In this document: piece by piece, positions 8,891 through 16,838 of the stretch
Numbering within the stretch: the stretch's first letter is position 1
How the letters are laid out: each line of letters begins with the position of its first letter
Assembly: GCF_000517425.1 (NCBI RefSeq)
Contig: NZ_CP006569.1
Span: 3,648,760 to 3,712,759, forward strand
DNA: 64,000 nucleotides
Source: Sodalis praecaptivus
Lineage (GTDB): Bacteria > Pseudomonadota > Gammaproteobacteria > Enterobacterales > Enterobacteriaceae
Direction: 5' to 3'
The notes under the pieces: model-generated
Told to the model about the DNA's origin: nothing
Databases searched by the model: none
The model's input: only the letters and a program-made list of their open reading frames with translations
Made by a program: the position numbers and the translations under genes

Positions 8891-10651
8891 TTAATGCTGG
8901 GCCATATAATTGTGCAGCATGGCCACGGTCGCTTTTAAAGTTATATTGGTACCCAGTGAGGTCTGGCCAAGCGACGTATTTTCGTCTACGCCTTCCCAAA
9001 CGGCGCCTTGGGGCAATAATTTGGGCTGAATGAGGAACATCCGCACAAATTGCTTGTTGTGTTTGTAGCGATAATCAAACAGCCGTCCCAAAAAGGGGAT
9101 GTCTCGCAGCAGGGGGATCCCCCAGCCGCCGCTGACGCGTTGATCGCGGCTATAGCCTCCCACCAACAAACTACTCCCCTTGGGCACCCGTGCCTCCGTG
9201 CTGATCTGCGTATTGTTAACCAGCGGTAATTCGGCAACCTGTGTGATTTGGTTATCGCCGGTGGTCGTGAGACCGCCATCCTGGATATCCAGAATCATTT
9301 CGATTTCTTTACTGCCGCTGGACAGGCGCGGCAGGACGCTTATCAAAGTGCCGTAAGTGATCTTTTCAAGGGTGGCGGTACGTTCCCCTTTGACCTGGAC
9401 ATAAAAACTCGAATTGTTATCAAACAGCGCCGGGATATTTTCCTGCGTCAAAATCTCCGGATGCGCGACGATTTGCGCTTCCTGCCGTTTGGCCAGCGCG
9501 CTCACTTCCGCAAGAAACTGCGTACTGTTAGTTGCGCTCAACGAGCTGGAATTGAAGGCAATACCGCCGTTCCCCATCCGGGCGCTGCCCGACCAGTTTA
9601 CCCCCAGCTGATTAACTTCATCTTTATCGATATCCAGAATCCACAGCGAAAGCTGAATCTGCTGTTTGGCAATATCAATCGCCGTAACCAGATCCTGCAC
9701 ATAGCTGACCTGCTGGCTCGCTCCTTGGATCAGCAAACTATTGGTATCGGGGTAAGCGACGATATTAATCGTGCCGTAACTGACGTTATCCGCCGGCTGC
9801 GAACTTTTATTCTGCTGCGGAAGGGGCGGCAACGGAGGAAAGTTCCCTCCCCCTTCAGCGGCGTTGGCGGCGGTTAATGCGCTGCGGGTATCGCGGTCAA
9901 TGGTAATAGTGGCCAGCGGAACCGGGTTGCGGCTATCCCGGGGAGCGCCGTTGCCGTTACCGCCATTAAGCAGTTGATTCAACACCGTTGCGACACCCGG
10001 TATACTAACGGGTGCGTCTCGTTGCGAGTAATTACGATCGGTGACGAAAGAATTTTTCAGCTTGATCACGCGAATTTCATTCTTGCCGGTGGTGGTATCG
10101 CTAAACGTGCTATCCAAATACTTGGCGGCGGCGGTGACCAGACCGACATACACCGGCGGCCCGGAAATGTAGAAACCGCCGGAGCTGCCGTTAGTGCGTG
10201 GTGGAAAACGCTGGTCATACAGCATGGTAGACTTTAAAAAGGCCACCAGGCGGTCAAATGGCGCATGACGCAGTTGTACCATCTGACTTTGCATTTCATT
10301 TACGTCATAGACATAAATCGCGCTGCCGTCGTTATACCAAATCAAAGCCGTTTTGGCGGCCAGGTTTTCAAGCAGCTGCAGCGGTTTGTTCATGTCGAAC
10401 TTTCCCGATACCTGTTTACGACCGGCCAGCTCGCTGACGATAATGGGTTTATGTATTTCACCGGCCAAGGTGGACAGCAGCTGGCGTATGCTACTCTTGT
10501 TGGCGACATATTCGTTGGTACTGCTGCTGGCTATCTCATTGCTCGTCTGCTCGGAGCGAAACGGCCCCGCCCAAGACGCAGCCGGCACGCCCACCGCCGC
10601 CAGCAATAACCAAGCGCAGCCTATTTTAAAAAATTGCACGACCTTACTCAT
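8891..10651 (-). CDS. invG: InvG, outer-membrane secretin
   Basis: Secretin that forms the outer-membrane ring of the injectisome. I start it at the ATG at 10651 (586 aa): a good signal peptide follows directly ('WLLLAAVGVPAASWA'), and the start overlaps the invF stop by 8 bp. A longer frame up to 10696 lies inside invF and is unlikely. N0/N1/N3 periplasmic domains occupy about residues 40-320. The secretin core, with 'VAHPEILTQENIPALFDNN' and 'VPKGSSLLVGGYSRD', lies at about 330-560. A Pro/Gly/Asn-rich insertion near residues 240-285 is longer than in Salmonella InvG (562 aa). Confidence 0.96.
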   Translation of the reverse strand: MSKVVQFFKIGCAWLLLAAVGVPAASWAGPFRSEQTSNEIASSSTNEYVANKSSIRQLLSTLAGEIHKPIIVSELAGRKQVSGKFDMNKPLQLLENLAAKTALIWYNDGSAIYVYDVNEMQSQMVQLRHAPFDRLVAFLKSTMLYDQRFPPRTNGSSGGFYISGPPVYVGLVTAAAKYLDSTFSDTTTGKNEIRVIKLKNSFVTDRNYSQRDAPVSIPGVATVLNQLLNGGNGNGAPRDSRNPVPLATITIDRDTRSALTAANAAEGGGNFPPLPPLPQQNKSSQPADNVSYGTINIVAYPDTNSLLIQGASQQVSYVQDLVTAIDIAKQQIQLSLWILDIDKDEVNQLGVNWSGSARMGNGGIAFNSSSLSATNSTQFLAEVSALAKRQEAQIVAHPEILTQENIPALFDNNSSFYVQVKGERTATLEKITYGTLISVLPRLSSGSKEIEMILDIQDGGLTTTGDNQITQVAELPLVNNTQISTEARVPKGSSLLVGGYSRDQRVSGGWGIPLLRDIPFLGRLFDYRYKHNKQFVRMFLIQPKLLPQGAVWEGVDENTSLGQTSLGTNITLKATVAMLHNYMAQH

Positions 10652-11465
10652 ATAAAAAACCTTCCAACGCTCTGAAACTTTTTGGCGTAATACCAAAAAA
10701 CGACTTCATTTCCATAGAAAAATGTGAAGATGAACTATAGCCATTGTCCTGAGCAATAACGGAAATGCTGCTATTGCCTTCAATGAGTTGCAGGGCACAA
10801 TATGCCGCGCGCCAGATTCTCATCTGCCCTTTAGCGCCGCGTTTCAAATAGCGATGGCACAGTCTTCTAAAATAAGATTCTGAAACGCCATAACGCTTAC
10901 TGACTTCCTGTATTTTATTATTCACCGCATCGCCGTTACCGCTCACAATTAGCGACAGCAGATAATTGACTATCCAATAACTCTCCCGCTGGCGAATGAA
11001 ATGGTATAGTCCCGCATAAGACTCTTGATAAGCCGGGTTTTTACTCAACAGGAGGATGTCCTGCAAAGTTACATTTTGATCTTTTACCAATAGACTGTAG
11101 AAGACAGTTTCTTCAACATTGATAATGGATGATTGTATTTCATCATTATACTTGATATCGTACTCGGTAAAGGCCAATAACGCCGCGGCATCATTAAGAG
11201 GAATGTCGACTAAACGCCACTCACCATAAAAGCAAAAGGTTACCAGGGAATGCACCCCGACAATTATCGCATGAAAGGGTTTAACCCATTTTCCCGGACC
11301 TTCATTAGTGTGAATGCTAAAATAGGCGTTTTTTGAAAGAGGAAGCAAATATAAGACTCTATCATGCACTTGAGTCGTTACTCCTCGTTCACCGCTAATT
11401 TCTTCAGCATTGACGGAAAATGAAGGGCGGAAATCAGTCATTACTTGCTGAATTTTACCTCTCAT
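10644..11465 (-). CDS. invF: InvF, AraC-family transcriptional activator of the type III system
   Basis: 273-residue regulator whose C-terminal 90 residues form an AraC/XylS double helix-turn-helix ('VSKRYGVSESYFRRLCHRYL', then 'NGYSSSSHFSMEMKSFFG'). In Salmonella, InvF acts with the chaperone SicA to turn on effector genes such as sigD/sopB, so it is the likely activator of the two SopB-like genes in this window. First gene of the leftward operon, divergent from prgH; its stop overlaps invG. The ATG at 11465 or the internal ATG eight codons later could be the start. No hilA/hilD-type gene is seen in the window. Confidence 0.92.
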   Translation of the reverse strand: MRGKIQQVMTDFRPSFSVNAEEISGERGVTTQVHDRVLYLLPLSKNAYFSIHTNEGPGKWVKPFHAIIVGVHSLVTFCFYGEWRLVDIPLNDAAALLAFTEYDIKYNDEIQSSIINVEETVFYSLLVKDQNVTLQDILLLSKNPAYQESYAGLYHFIRQRESYWIVNYLLSLIVSGNGDAVNNKIQEVSKRYGVSESYFRRLCHRYLKRGAKGQMRIWRAAYCALQLIEGNSSISVIAQDNGYSSSSHFSMEMKSFFGITPKSFRALEGFLYE

Positions 11466-11679
11466 GTTTCACCCTTTTGCCGTTAGTGGAAGTTAATTTT
11501 CGTGTCGTAATAAGACCAGAGCTTCTCGCGACCGTCAACCGCCAGGCTTAAAAATCATAAAAAAATCATAATATGATAAAAAGATCATAAAATTTTGATG
11601 ATAAAATGATATAAACGCCATTCCCATTTCCAATCAATTTCTCTATCATCGCGGCTGAACTTATTTAGAGATGGAAATA
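11466..11679. promoter_or_regulatory. Divergent invF/prgH promoter region, AT-rich with repeated ATCAT/ATGAT motifs
   Basis: The 214 bp between the two secretion operons hold an extremely AT-rich core at 11549-11616, in which ATCATAA- and ATGAT-like words recur about six times in both orientations. Such a core is what H-NS-type silencers and counter-silencing activators usually occupy, but the binding proteins here are inferred. No strict sigma-70 promoter could be picked out. prgH is best started at 11680, where a GGAA ribosome site has proper spacing. Confidence 0.6.
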
Positions 11680-12936
11680 ATGTCTGACGTTTTCACTGAT
11701 AATAAAAATGAAGCCGGTGAATTAAGCTATACGCTTAAAATCTTATTTGGCCCCATGTACGGCAGCGATCTTATTTTGCCGCCCAAAACCTATTCTATTA
11801 TTATTGGTCGTAGCCAATCGCTCATGATTGACGCGCAGGGGGATGAACAGGGACATGCCTGTCAATATGCGCATAACACCCTATTCATTCCTTATGAAGC
11901 GCGCCACATCAATATGACGCTGCATCTACCCGCTAGCGATGAAACCGGCGCTAAGGGTAAAGATGAAGATGAGGGCGACTATGCTCTGGAGATAAACGAT
12001 CCCGAAGCCCCCCAGCAGCGGTGGGTAACGCACAATGCTGTATTTAGCGATGGGGATATTCATTTTGCCATTAAGCGTTCAGAAGAAGAATGGCATCAGG
12101 ATATTAGCGAATTTAAACAGCCCACGCCCAACCAACCCCCGGCGGGCGATACCAACGCCGCTTGGGATACGTTGAGGAAACGTCGGGTGCTGGTGGCAAG
12201 CGTGCTGGCTATCTTTATGTTGCTCATCGCCGCGGCGATCGGCGTTCGCTATTATCGCACCTCGCATCAGATTATTTCGCTGACGGCAGCCCTTGCCGGT
12301 TCTCCGTCGCCGGTCACCTTGTTGCAGGGCAATGACGGGAAAATCTATGCCCTTGCCCGTCAATACCGCGATCTGCAATGGCTGAATGCGGCGTTGGCCA
12401 AGCGACCGAACGCCGCAGAGGTAGTACCGCTGTGGTTGACGCAGGTTTCCCAGGATATCACCAACACCTTGCGCTTAGAGGGGGTGCCGGTGCTGCGGCT
12501 GGATATGGCGCATCCCGATTCGCCGGTGCTGTTGGTGCTTGAGGGAATGACGCCGGCAAAGCAAAGCGCGTTACGAAAAAAGATTTTGGCCATGTTGCCC
12601 TTCGCCAAATCCCTTGAATTTCGCTCTTTTAGCAAAAATTTTCTGGTGCAGCAGGCCAGGCAGGCGCTCGACAGAATGCACATTGTCTATCGCCAGGTCG
12701 CCACGCCATTTGGCTTTTCCTACCTGATTCATGATCAGCTAAATGACAATACCATGGCGGAGCTACAGGGTTTCATGGAGGCCTATTATTCACAATGGGG
12801 GAGTGAGTTCATCACCTTCTCCATCAACCTTGACGAAAATTGGCTGTTGGACAAGTCCTACCTAGCCGCGCCCAACGGCTATGTTTTCGTCAATCCACAT
12901 AACTGGTATTTCCCATCAGTTAATGCAACGCAATAA
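11680..12936 (+). CDS. prgH: PrgH, inner-membrane ring protein of the needle complex
   Basis: About 418-residue protein forming, with PrgK, the inner-membrane rings of the injectisome. It has an N-terminal FHA-like cytoplasmic domain (about residues 15-130), a single transmembrane segment near residues 168-190 ('VLVASVLAIFMLLIAAAIGV'), and a periplasmic ring-building region ending in 'NPHNWYFPS', closely like the Salmonella PrgH C-terminus. I prefer the ATG at 11680 because GGAA precedes it at normal distance; the ATG at 11671 has no spaced ribosome site. First gene of the rightward operon. Confidence 0.95.
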   Translation: MSDVFTDNKNEAGELSYTLKILFGPMYGSDLILPPKTYSIIIGRSQSLMIDAQGDEQGHACQYAHNTLFIPYEARHINMTLHLPASDETGAKGKDEDEGDYALEINDPEAPQQRWVTHNAVFSDGDIHFAIKRSEEEWHQDISEFKQPTPNQPPAGDTNAAWDTLRKRRVLVASVLAIFMLLIAAAIGVRYYRTSHQIISLTAALAGSPSPVTLLQGNDGKIYALARQYRDLQWLNAALAKRPNAAEVVPLWLTQVSQDITNTLRLEGVPVLRLDMAHPDSPVLLVLEGMTPAKQSALRKKILAMLPFAKSLEFRSFSKNFLVQQARQALDRMHIVYRQVATPFGFSYLIHDQLNDNTMAELQGFMEAYYSQWGSEFITFSINLDENWLLDKSYLAAPNGYVFVNPHNWYFPSVNATQ

Positions 12937-12947
12937 GGACCATAAGT

Positions 12948-13205
12948 ATGAGTGACCTCAGAGCCTGGAACGGTAATGGTTGGTTTATCGATGATATCGC
13001 CAAAGATTTTGATACGGGCGCGCAAACCATGATGCAACAGCTTGAAGAGGCGCGTGCGGAGTTAGCGAAAGCCCCCGATAATCCCAGCGTGTTAGCGGAA
13101 TTCCAGGCTAAATTGTCTGAATATACCCTATTCAGAAACGCCCAATCGTCCACCGTCAAAGCGTTTAAAGATATCGGCGCCGCGATAATTCAAAACTTCC
13201 GTTAA
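12948..13205 (+). CDS. prgI: PrgI, needle filament subunit
   Basis: 85-residue helical hairpin protein that polymerises into the hollow needle. The C-terminal half 'AKLSEYTLFRNAQSSTVK' and the terminal 'AAIIQNFR' are nearly identical to Salmonella PrgI; the N-terminal 'WFIDDIAKDFDTG' corresponds to its flexible start. It lies 11 bp after prgH. Confidence 0.98.
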   Translation: MSDLRAWNGNGWFIDDIAKDFDTGAQTMMQQLEEARAELAKAPDNPSVLAEFQAKLSEYTLFRNAQSSTVKAFKDIGAAIIQNFR

Positions 13206-13256
13206 GGTATTTACCCCGGGGTGAGCCTCACGGCTTGCCCGACTCAGGAGCTATTT

Positions 13257-13580
13257 ATGACCATGCAAAACTTAATTTCTTTAAAGGAACTCACGGCTTT
13301 ATCCACTAATGCCATTAGCGCCACCTCGCACACCGAACTGCCCACCGGCGGTACGACCTCGCAATTGGTTTCATCTACCTTTAAACAGTTAAGTGAACAG
13401 GATTTAGATTTTAAGCAAATGATAAATGCCTTAAGTTCATCACCGGAGACGACCAGCAATCCCGAAAAGCTGTCGCAATTGCAATCCCTTATCGGCGAAT
13501 ACTCAAACTATGTTTCATTAGTGTCTACGCTTGCCAAAAAGGGGGTCAATACCGTCGAGACACTGGGAAAAGCACAATAA
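13257..13580 (+). CDS. prgJ: PrgJ, inner rod / needle adaptor protein
   Basis: 107-residue protein whose C-terminus 'YSNYVSLVSTLAKKGVNTVE' matches PrgJ/MxiI, the rod subunit that connects the export gate to the needle. The ATG at 13257 is preceded by CAGGAG at 6-nt spacing, so I prefer it to the frame opening at 13221. Its stop shares one base with the prgK start (TAATG), so the two are probably translationally coupled. Confidence 0.94.
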   Translation: MTMQNLISLKELTALSTNAISATSHTELPTGGTTSQLVSSTFKQLSEQDLDFKQMINALSSSPETTSNPEKLSQLQSLIGEYSNYVSLVSTLAKKGVNTVETLGKAQ

Positions 13581-14359
13581 TGTTCAAGCGACTTCTTTTA
13601 ACCGGTACGGTGATTCTCGCCGCTTTGTTGACTACAGGCTGTAATGATACGCTTTTGTTGAATAATCTAAGTCAGGAACAGGCCAATGAAGTTCTGGCGG
13701 TGTTGCAGCAGCATAATATAGCCTCTCAGAAAAGCGGTACGCTGAAGGAAGGATATGCGATTTCGGTTCCCAAAAGCGACACCACCACGGCGTTGTCAAT
13801 TCTGAATCAATATCAGCTACCGGCCAAAGCTGAAGTCCAAATTTCCCAGGCTTTCCCCGATAATGCGTTGATTTCTTCCCCGCAGGCCGAGCGGGCGCGT
13901 ATGTTGTCGCTGCAGGAGCAGCGTCTTGAGCAATCGTTGAAAATTATTAGCCAAGTGGTCAATGCCCGTGTTCACGTCAGTTATCCGCTGAACGATAATA
14001 CTTTCATTACCGACCTGCCCGCTGAGCATGTCTCTATTTTGATTACCTATAGCGGCAGCCTTAATGAAAATATGTTCATCAGCAAAATTAAGACGTTAAT
14101 CAAAAACGGTCTTAGCAATGTCCGCTTTGAAGATATTTCCGTTGTATTGTTTCAGGCGCCGCCATTGCAATACAGTGCGCCCACGCAGGGCGCTCAGCCG
14201 TTAATGACCCCGTGGCTATATGCCCTTTGCGGTGTGCTGTTGGCGGCGTTGCTGGCGGGAGGCTCTGTATTGTATCTGCTGGTCAAGAAACAGCGGCCGG
14301 AAACGCCACAGGACGTTACGCCGCCGGATGTGCCGGAGAAGGAGGATATGCCGGTATGA
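13580..14359 (+). CDS. prgK: PrgK, inner-membrane ring lipoprotein
   Basis: 259-residue lipoprotein of the PrgK/MxiJ/YscJ family, the periplasm-facing inner ring of the needle complex. The signal peptide ends in lipobox LTTGC (Cys at about residue 21). Two ring-building motifs follow (about residues 25-75 and 110-185, the latter containing 'VNARVHVSYPL'), and a C-terminal membrane anchor lies near 211-237. The stop overlaps the orgA start by 4 bp (ATGA). Length matches Salmonella PrgK (252 aa). Confidence 0.96.
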   Translation: MFKRLLLTGTVILAALLTTGCNDTLLLNNLSQEQANEVLAVLQQHNIASQKSGTLKEGYAISVPKSDTTTALSILNQYQLPAKAEVQISQAFPDNALISSPQAERARMLSLQEQRLEQSLKIISQVVNARVHVSYPLNDNTFITDLPAEHVSILITYSGSLNENMFISKIKTLIKNGLSNVRFEDISVVLFQAPPLQYSAPTQGAQPLMTPWLYALCGVLLAALLAGGSVLYLLVKKQRPETPQDVTPPDVPEKEDMPV

Positions 14360-14943
14360 CCCCGCTGCGATTGGCCAATGTCATGCGCGTGATGTACCAC
14401 CCGGTCAGTTATCTCCACGCCAGCCGTTTCCCCTCCGGCTGGCGCCGAGAGGACGAGGCGGCGCATCCGCTGCTTAACCATTGGATACTGCGACATTATC
14501 ATTGCCCGGACGACGTCGGGACGTTCAGCCATGATCCCTTTTATCGCCTCTTAATTGACGGCTGGCAGCGGCTTGGCGACGCCGCGCTGTTGATAGGCGC
14601 ACATTTGCTGCGTAATCGACTGCTGGCCGATGGGCGGTTCATTTTACTGGCGCCACCGGTGCAATCCTTTCTCGCCCTTCCGCTGCCGCAATTGACGCCG
14701 GCCGCGGGCGTACACGAGCAGGAGGAAACGGCAGCGGCGCTGTTGCATCACCCCGACCCGGCCGCCTGGGGCGCCTATTGGCTACTGTCGAGACTGAAGC
14801 ATTTCCCCCCCGCCGTTTATCGGCGGGCATGCCTGCTGTTTCCGGCCGTACAGCCGTTACCGCAGCAGGCGACGCCCCTGTCGCCGTCCTCAATTAACCT
14901 GATAAAAATGGCCCTTCATCATGCGCAATATGTTACTCGATGA
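14356..14943 (+). CDS. orgA: OrgA, sorting-platform protein (SctK)
   Basis: 195-residue protein of the OrgA/MxiK family, which anchors the cytoplasmic sorting platform to PrgH. The N-terminal 'YHPVSYLHASRFP' corresponds to the conserved D-P-x-S-Y-I-H segment of OrgA. The ATG at 14356 overlaps the prgK stop by 4 bp, which decides the start against the longer frame from 14212; the end overlaps orgB by 23 bp. The family is poorly conserved, and position plus the N-terminal motif carry the call. Confidence 0.88.
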   Translation: MTPLRLANVMRVMYHPVSYLHASRFPSGWRREDEAAHPLLNHWILRHYHCPDDVGTFSHDPFYRLLIDGWQRLGDAALLIGAHLLRNRLLADGRFILLAPPVQSFLALPLPQLTPAAGVHEQEETAAALLHHPDPAAWGAYWLLSRLKHFPPAVYRRACLLFPAVQPLPQQATPLSPSSINLIKMALHHAQYVTR

Positions 14944-15589
14944 GCTTAATGGCGGCGGCGACCCCGTCATCATTAAAGCCCGGCGTTCACGCCGCGCCCG
15001 CCGCGCCGCGAACATGCTGGAGCAAACCTATCGGCGATGCCAGGATCTGGTCGCCGAGAATCAGCGTGAATGCGAAGCGCTTTATCAACAGCAATATCAG
15101 GCCGGTTTTCGTGCAGGCTTTCAGCATCTGTATCAGCAGTGGCTTATTCAGTTGGATGAATGGGCCGGTCTGCAAAAAGAGTTGGCCCAAGCCCGCCGCG
15201 TGCAATTGGCCGAGGATCTAACCGCGCTGTTCACTCAGCCAACCATCGTGGATTTTATCGTTAAGCAACTGACTCAGACCACGGGGATCGATGTCCCCTC
15301 GGTCGTTGTGCTGCCGGCGGGCATCACTCCTCCGGACTCGCTGCTGCACATTCATTGCATCAGCGGCGACGACGATAACTTTGCGGTACAGCAGGGCGAA
15401 CGCGTTGTGCGTTTTCCCCAGGATCGCCTGTGTCGGCAATGGCTGACCGATATTGATACGCAGGAGGGAATACGCGAGCTGCAACGGCATATCGATACCT
15501 TGCCCTCTGCCCGGCTGGACGCGTTGTGCCAGTCGATGACCGTTTTTGTACAACAACTTTTCACGCCAAAAAACGAGGAAACATCATGA
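14921..15589 (+). CDS. orgB: OrgB, ATPase stator protein (SctL)
   Basis: 222-residue protein of the OrgB/MxiN/YscL family (flagellar FliH-like), forming the spokes that connect InvC to the sorting-platform pods. The N-terminal third is a charged helix with 'YQQQYQAGFRAGFQHLYQQW', the Q/G-spaced helix typical of FliH-like stators; the C-terminal half is a compact domain. It overlaps orgA by 23 bp and orgC by 4 bp (ATGA). Low identity is normal here; gene order strongly supports the call. Confidence 0.88.
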   Translation: MRNMLLDELNGGGDPVIIKARRSRRARRAANMLEQTYRRCQDLVAENQRECEALYQQQYQAGFRAGFQHLYQQWLIQLDEWAGLQKELAQARRVQLAEDLTALFTQPTIVDFIVKQLTQTTGIDVPSVVVLPAGITPPDSLLHIHCISGDDDNFAVQQGERVVRFPQDRLCRQWLTDIDTQEGIRELQRHIDTLPSARLDALCQSMTVFVQQLFTPKNEETS

Positions 15590-15963
15590 ATATCAGCGCC
15601 ATGAGCGCCGCCGCAGCCAGCGCCCAGAGTTCGTCCACGGCGACATCCAGCGATTTTAATCAGATTGTCACGGACTGGCTGCTCAGCGAGCGGCCTACGC
15701 TCAGCCTGACGGAACTGAAGCAGGAAATCAAAAAATTGTACCCCGACAGCAGCCATATCGTCACCCAGGGGGAGGTCACCTCTGCCCTGCTCTACGCCAG
15801 CGCTTCGATGGCGGGCTCGCAGGACTTGGAGGTACAAACCTATTTGAAAAACACGCTCAACCCCCTGGTGACGCAATCTTTGGGGTTGAGCTACGCCTTT
15901 AACGATTTTATGCAGGCCATGATCTGCGGCAATGAAGATGATGCGCCCGAACCTTTTTTCTAA
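15586..15963 (+). CDS. orgC: OrgC-like type III secretion protein
   Basis: 125-residue small protein with an Ala/Ser-rich N-terminus (residues 1-25) typical of secreted type III substrates. It occupies the orgC position after orgB. In Salmonella, OrgC is a secreted factor that promotes needle assembly. The ATG at 15586 overlaps the orgB stop (ATGA) and follows a GAGGAAAC ribosome site. I recognise it mainly by position and character, not by a diagnostic motif, so the function is tentative. Confidence 0.7.
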   Translation: MNISAMSAAAASAQSSSTATSSDFNQIVTDWLLSERPTLSLTELKQEIKKLYPDSSHIVTQGEVTSALLYASASMAGSQDLEVQTYLKNTLNPLVTQSLGLSYAFNDFMQAMICGNEDDAPEPFF

Positions 15964-16564
15964 CTTTTATCTGTCTCGTTTACGCCAACCTCTTAACGCT
16001 TTCACCGCCTTAAGAGGCGTGGCAAAACTTGCCAAAACGCCTAAAACCGTTGGTTTACTGCTGTTGTTGGGGTGTGGCGCGGTTAAGGCTGAAACGGATT
16101 GCGTGCGCTATGCCGCGCAATGTTTTCAGGTCAATCCATTACTCATCCGCGCCATTATCTGGCAGGAATCCCGTTTTGAGCCGCGGGCGATAAACCACAA
16201 TAGTAATCGCACGCGGGATATCGGTCTGATGCAGATCAACACGGTGAATTTACCGATGCTGAACACCCTCGGTGTCAACCCTCAAAACTTACGGGAGAAT
16301 AGCTGCGTCAATGTGATGTCCGGCACTTATATCCTGCATACGCTGGTGCAGCGCTACGGGTATTCTTGGAATACCATTGGCCGATACCATTCCGCCACCC
16401 CGCGCTTTAACAACGTTTATGTCAATAAGTTACTCGATACATTGACCAAGCCCGCGCAGGTGGCCAATATACGCGCCTATCATGTGCCCATTGCGTCACG
16501 CGAGGAGATTGACAGACTCTTTGCGCCGCACTGCCTAGTCAATAAGACATTATCTACGCAATAA
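15932..16564 (+). CDS. iagB: IagB/IpgF-type lytic transglycosylase
   Basis: Periplasmic peptidoglycan hydrolase that locally opens the cell wall for injectisome assembly. The lysozyme-like fold shows 'IIWQESRFEPRAIN' with the catalytic Glu, 'DIGLMQIN' and 'WNTIGRYHSATP'. A secretion signal ends near 'GCGAVKA' (about residue 53), giving an unusually long leader compared with Salmonella IagB (160 aa total). ATG codons at 15932, 15938 and 15941 are all possible, and all overlap the end of orgC. In Shigella the equivalent ipgF lies next to ipgD-ipgE, as here. Confidence 0.92.
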   Translation: MKMMRPNLFSNFYLSRLRQPLNAFTALRGVAKLAKTPKTVGLLLLLGCGAVKAETDCVRYAAQCFQVNPLLIRAIIWQESRFEPRAINHNSNRTRDIGLMQINTVNLPMLNTLGVNPQNLRENSCVNVMSGTYILHTLVQRYGYSWNTIGRYHSATPRFNNVYVNKLLDTLTKPAQVANIRAYHVPIASREEIDRLFAPHCLVNKTLSTQ

Positions 16565-16769
16565 CCTCCCTCGCCGCCGGTCCTGATGGGGTTTATCTTC
16601 GACGTTTTGTAGAGCAACTGCTTCAGGAACCTGCGCTCCGACCCGCCTGAAAAGGTTCACCTTCGTCGCGCCAATTCGGTCATTTAAACGCGCTCGGCCT
16701 TTCGCTGTGTCAATGCATTGCAGATGTGTTGACGGTCATGTTTGCTGCAGGGTGACTAAACGGCAGGTT

Positions 16770-16784
16770 GCGTTTTTTGACATC
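16770..16784 (+). promoter_or_regulatory. Conserved upstream motif of effector gene 1 (GCGTTnnTTGACATC)
   Basis: A 15-bp element, GCGTTTTTTGACATC, ends 54 bp before the effector start. It matches 13 of 15 bases of the element upstream of the second effector gene (21562-21576, other strand), at nearly the same distance from the ATG. TTGACA resembles a -35 box, but the following ATAAT lies about 20 bp away, longer than ideal, which fits an activator-dependent promoter. That InvF is the activator is an inference. Confidence 0.5.
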
Positions 16785-16838
16785 TTAATAAATTAAAAAA
16801 AACATAATGGACTAACTAATTGTATGGGAGGCCATTCC

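Noticed and set aside
16777-16808. Strict sigma-70 promoter TTGACA/CATAAT for effector copy 1
   Set aside because: The spacing is 20 bp, outside the normal 16-18, so I list only the conserved 15-bp motif and not a sigma-70 promoter.
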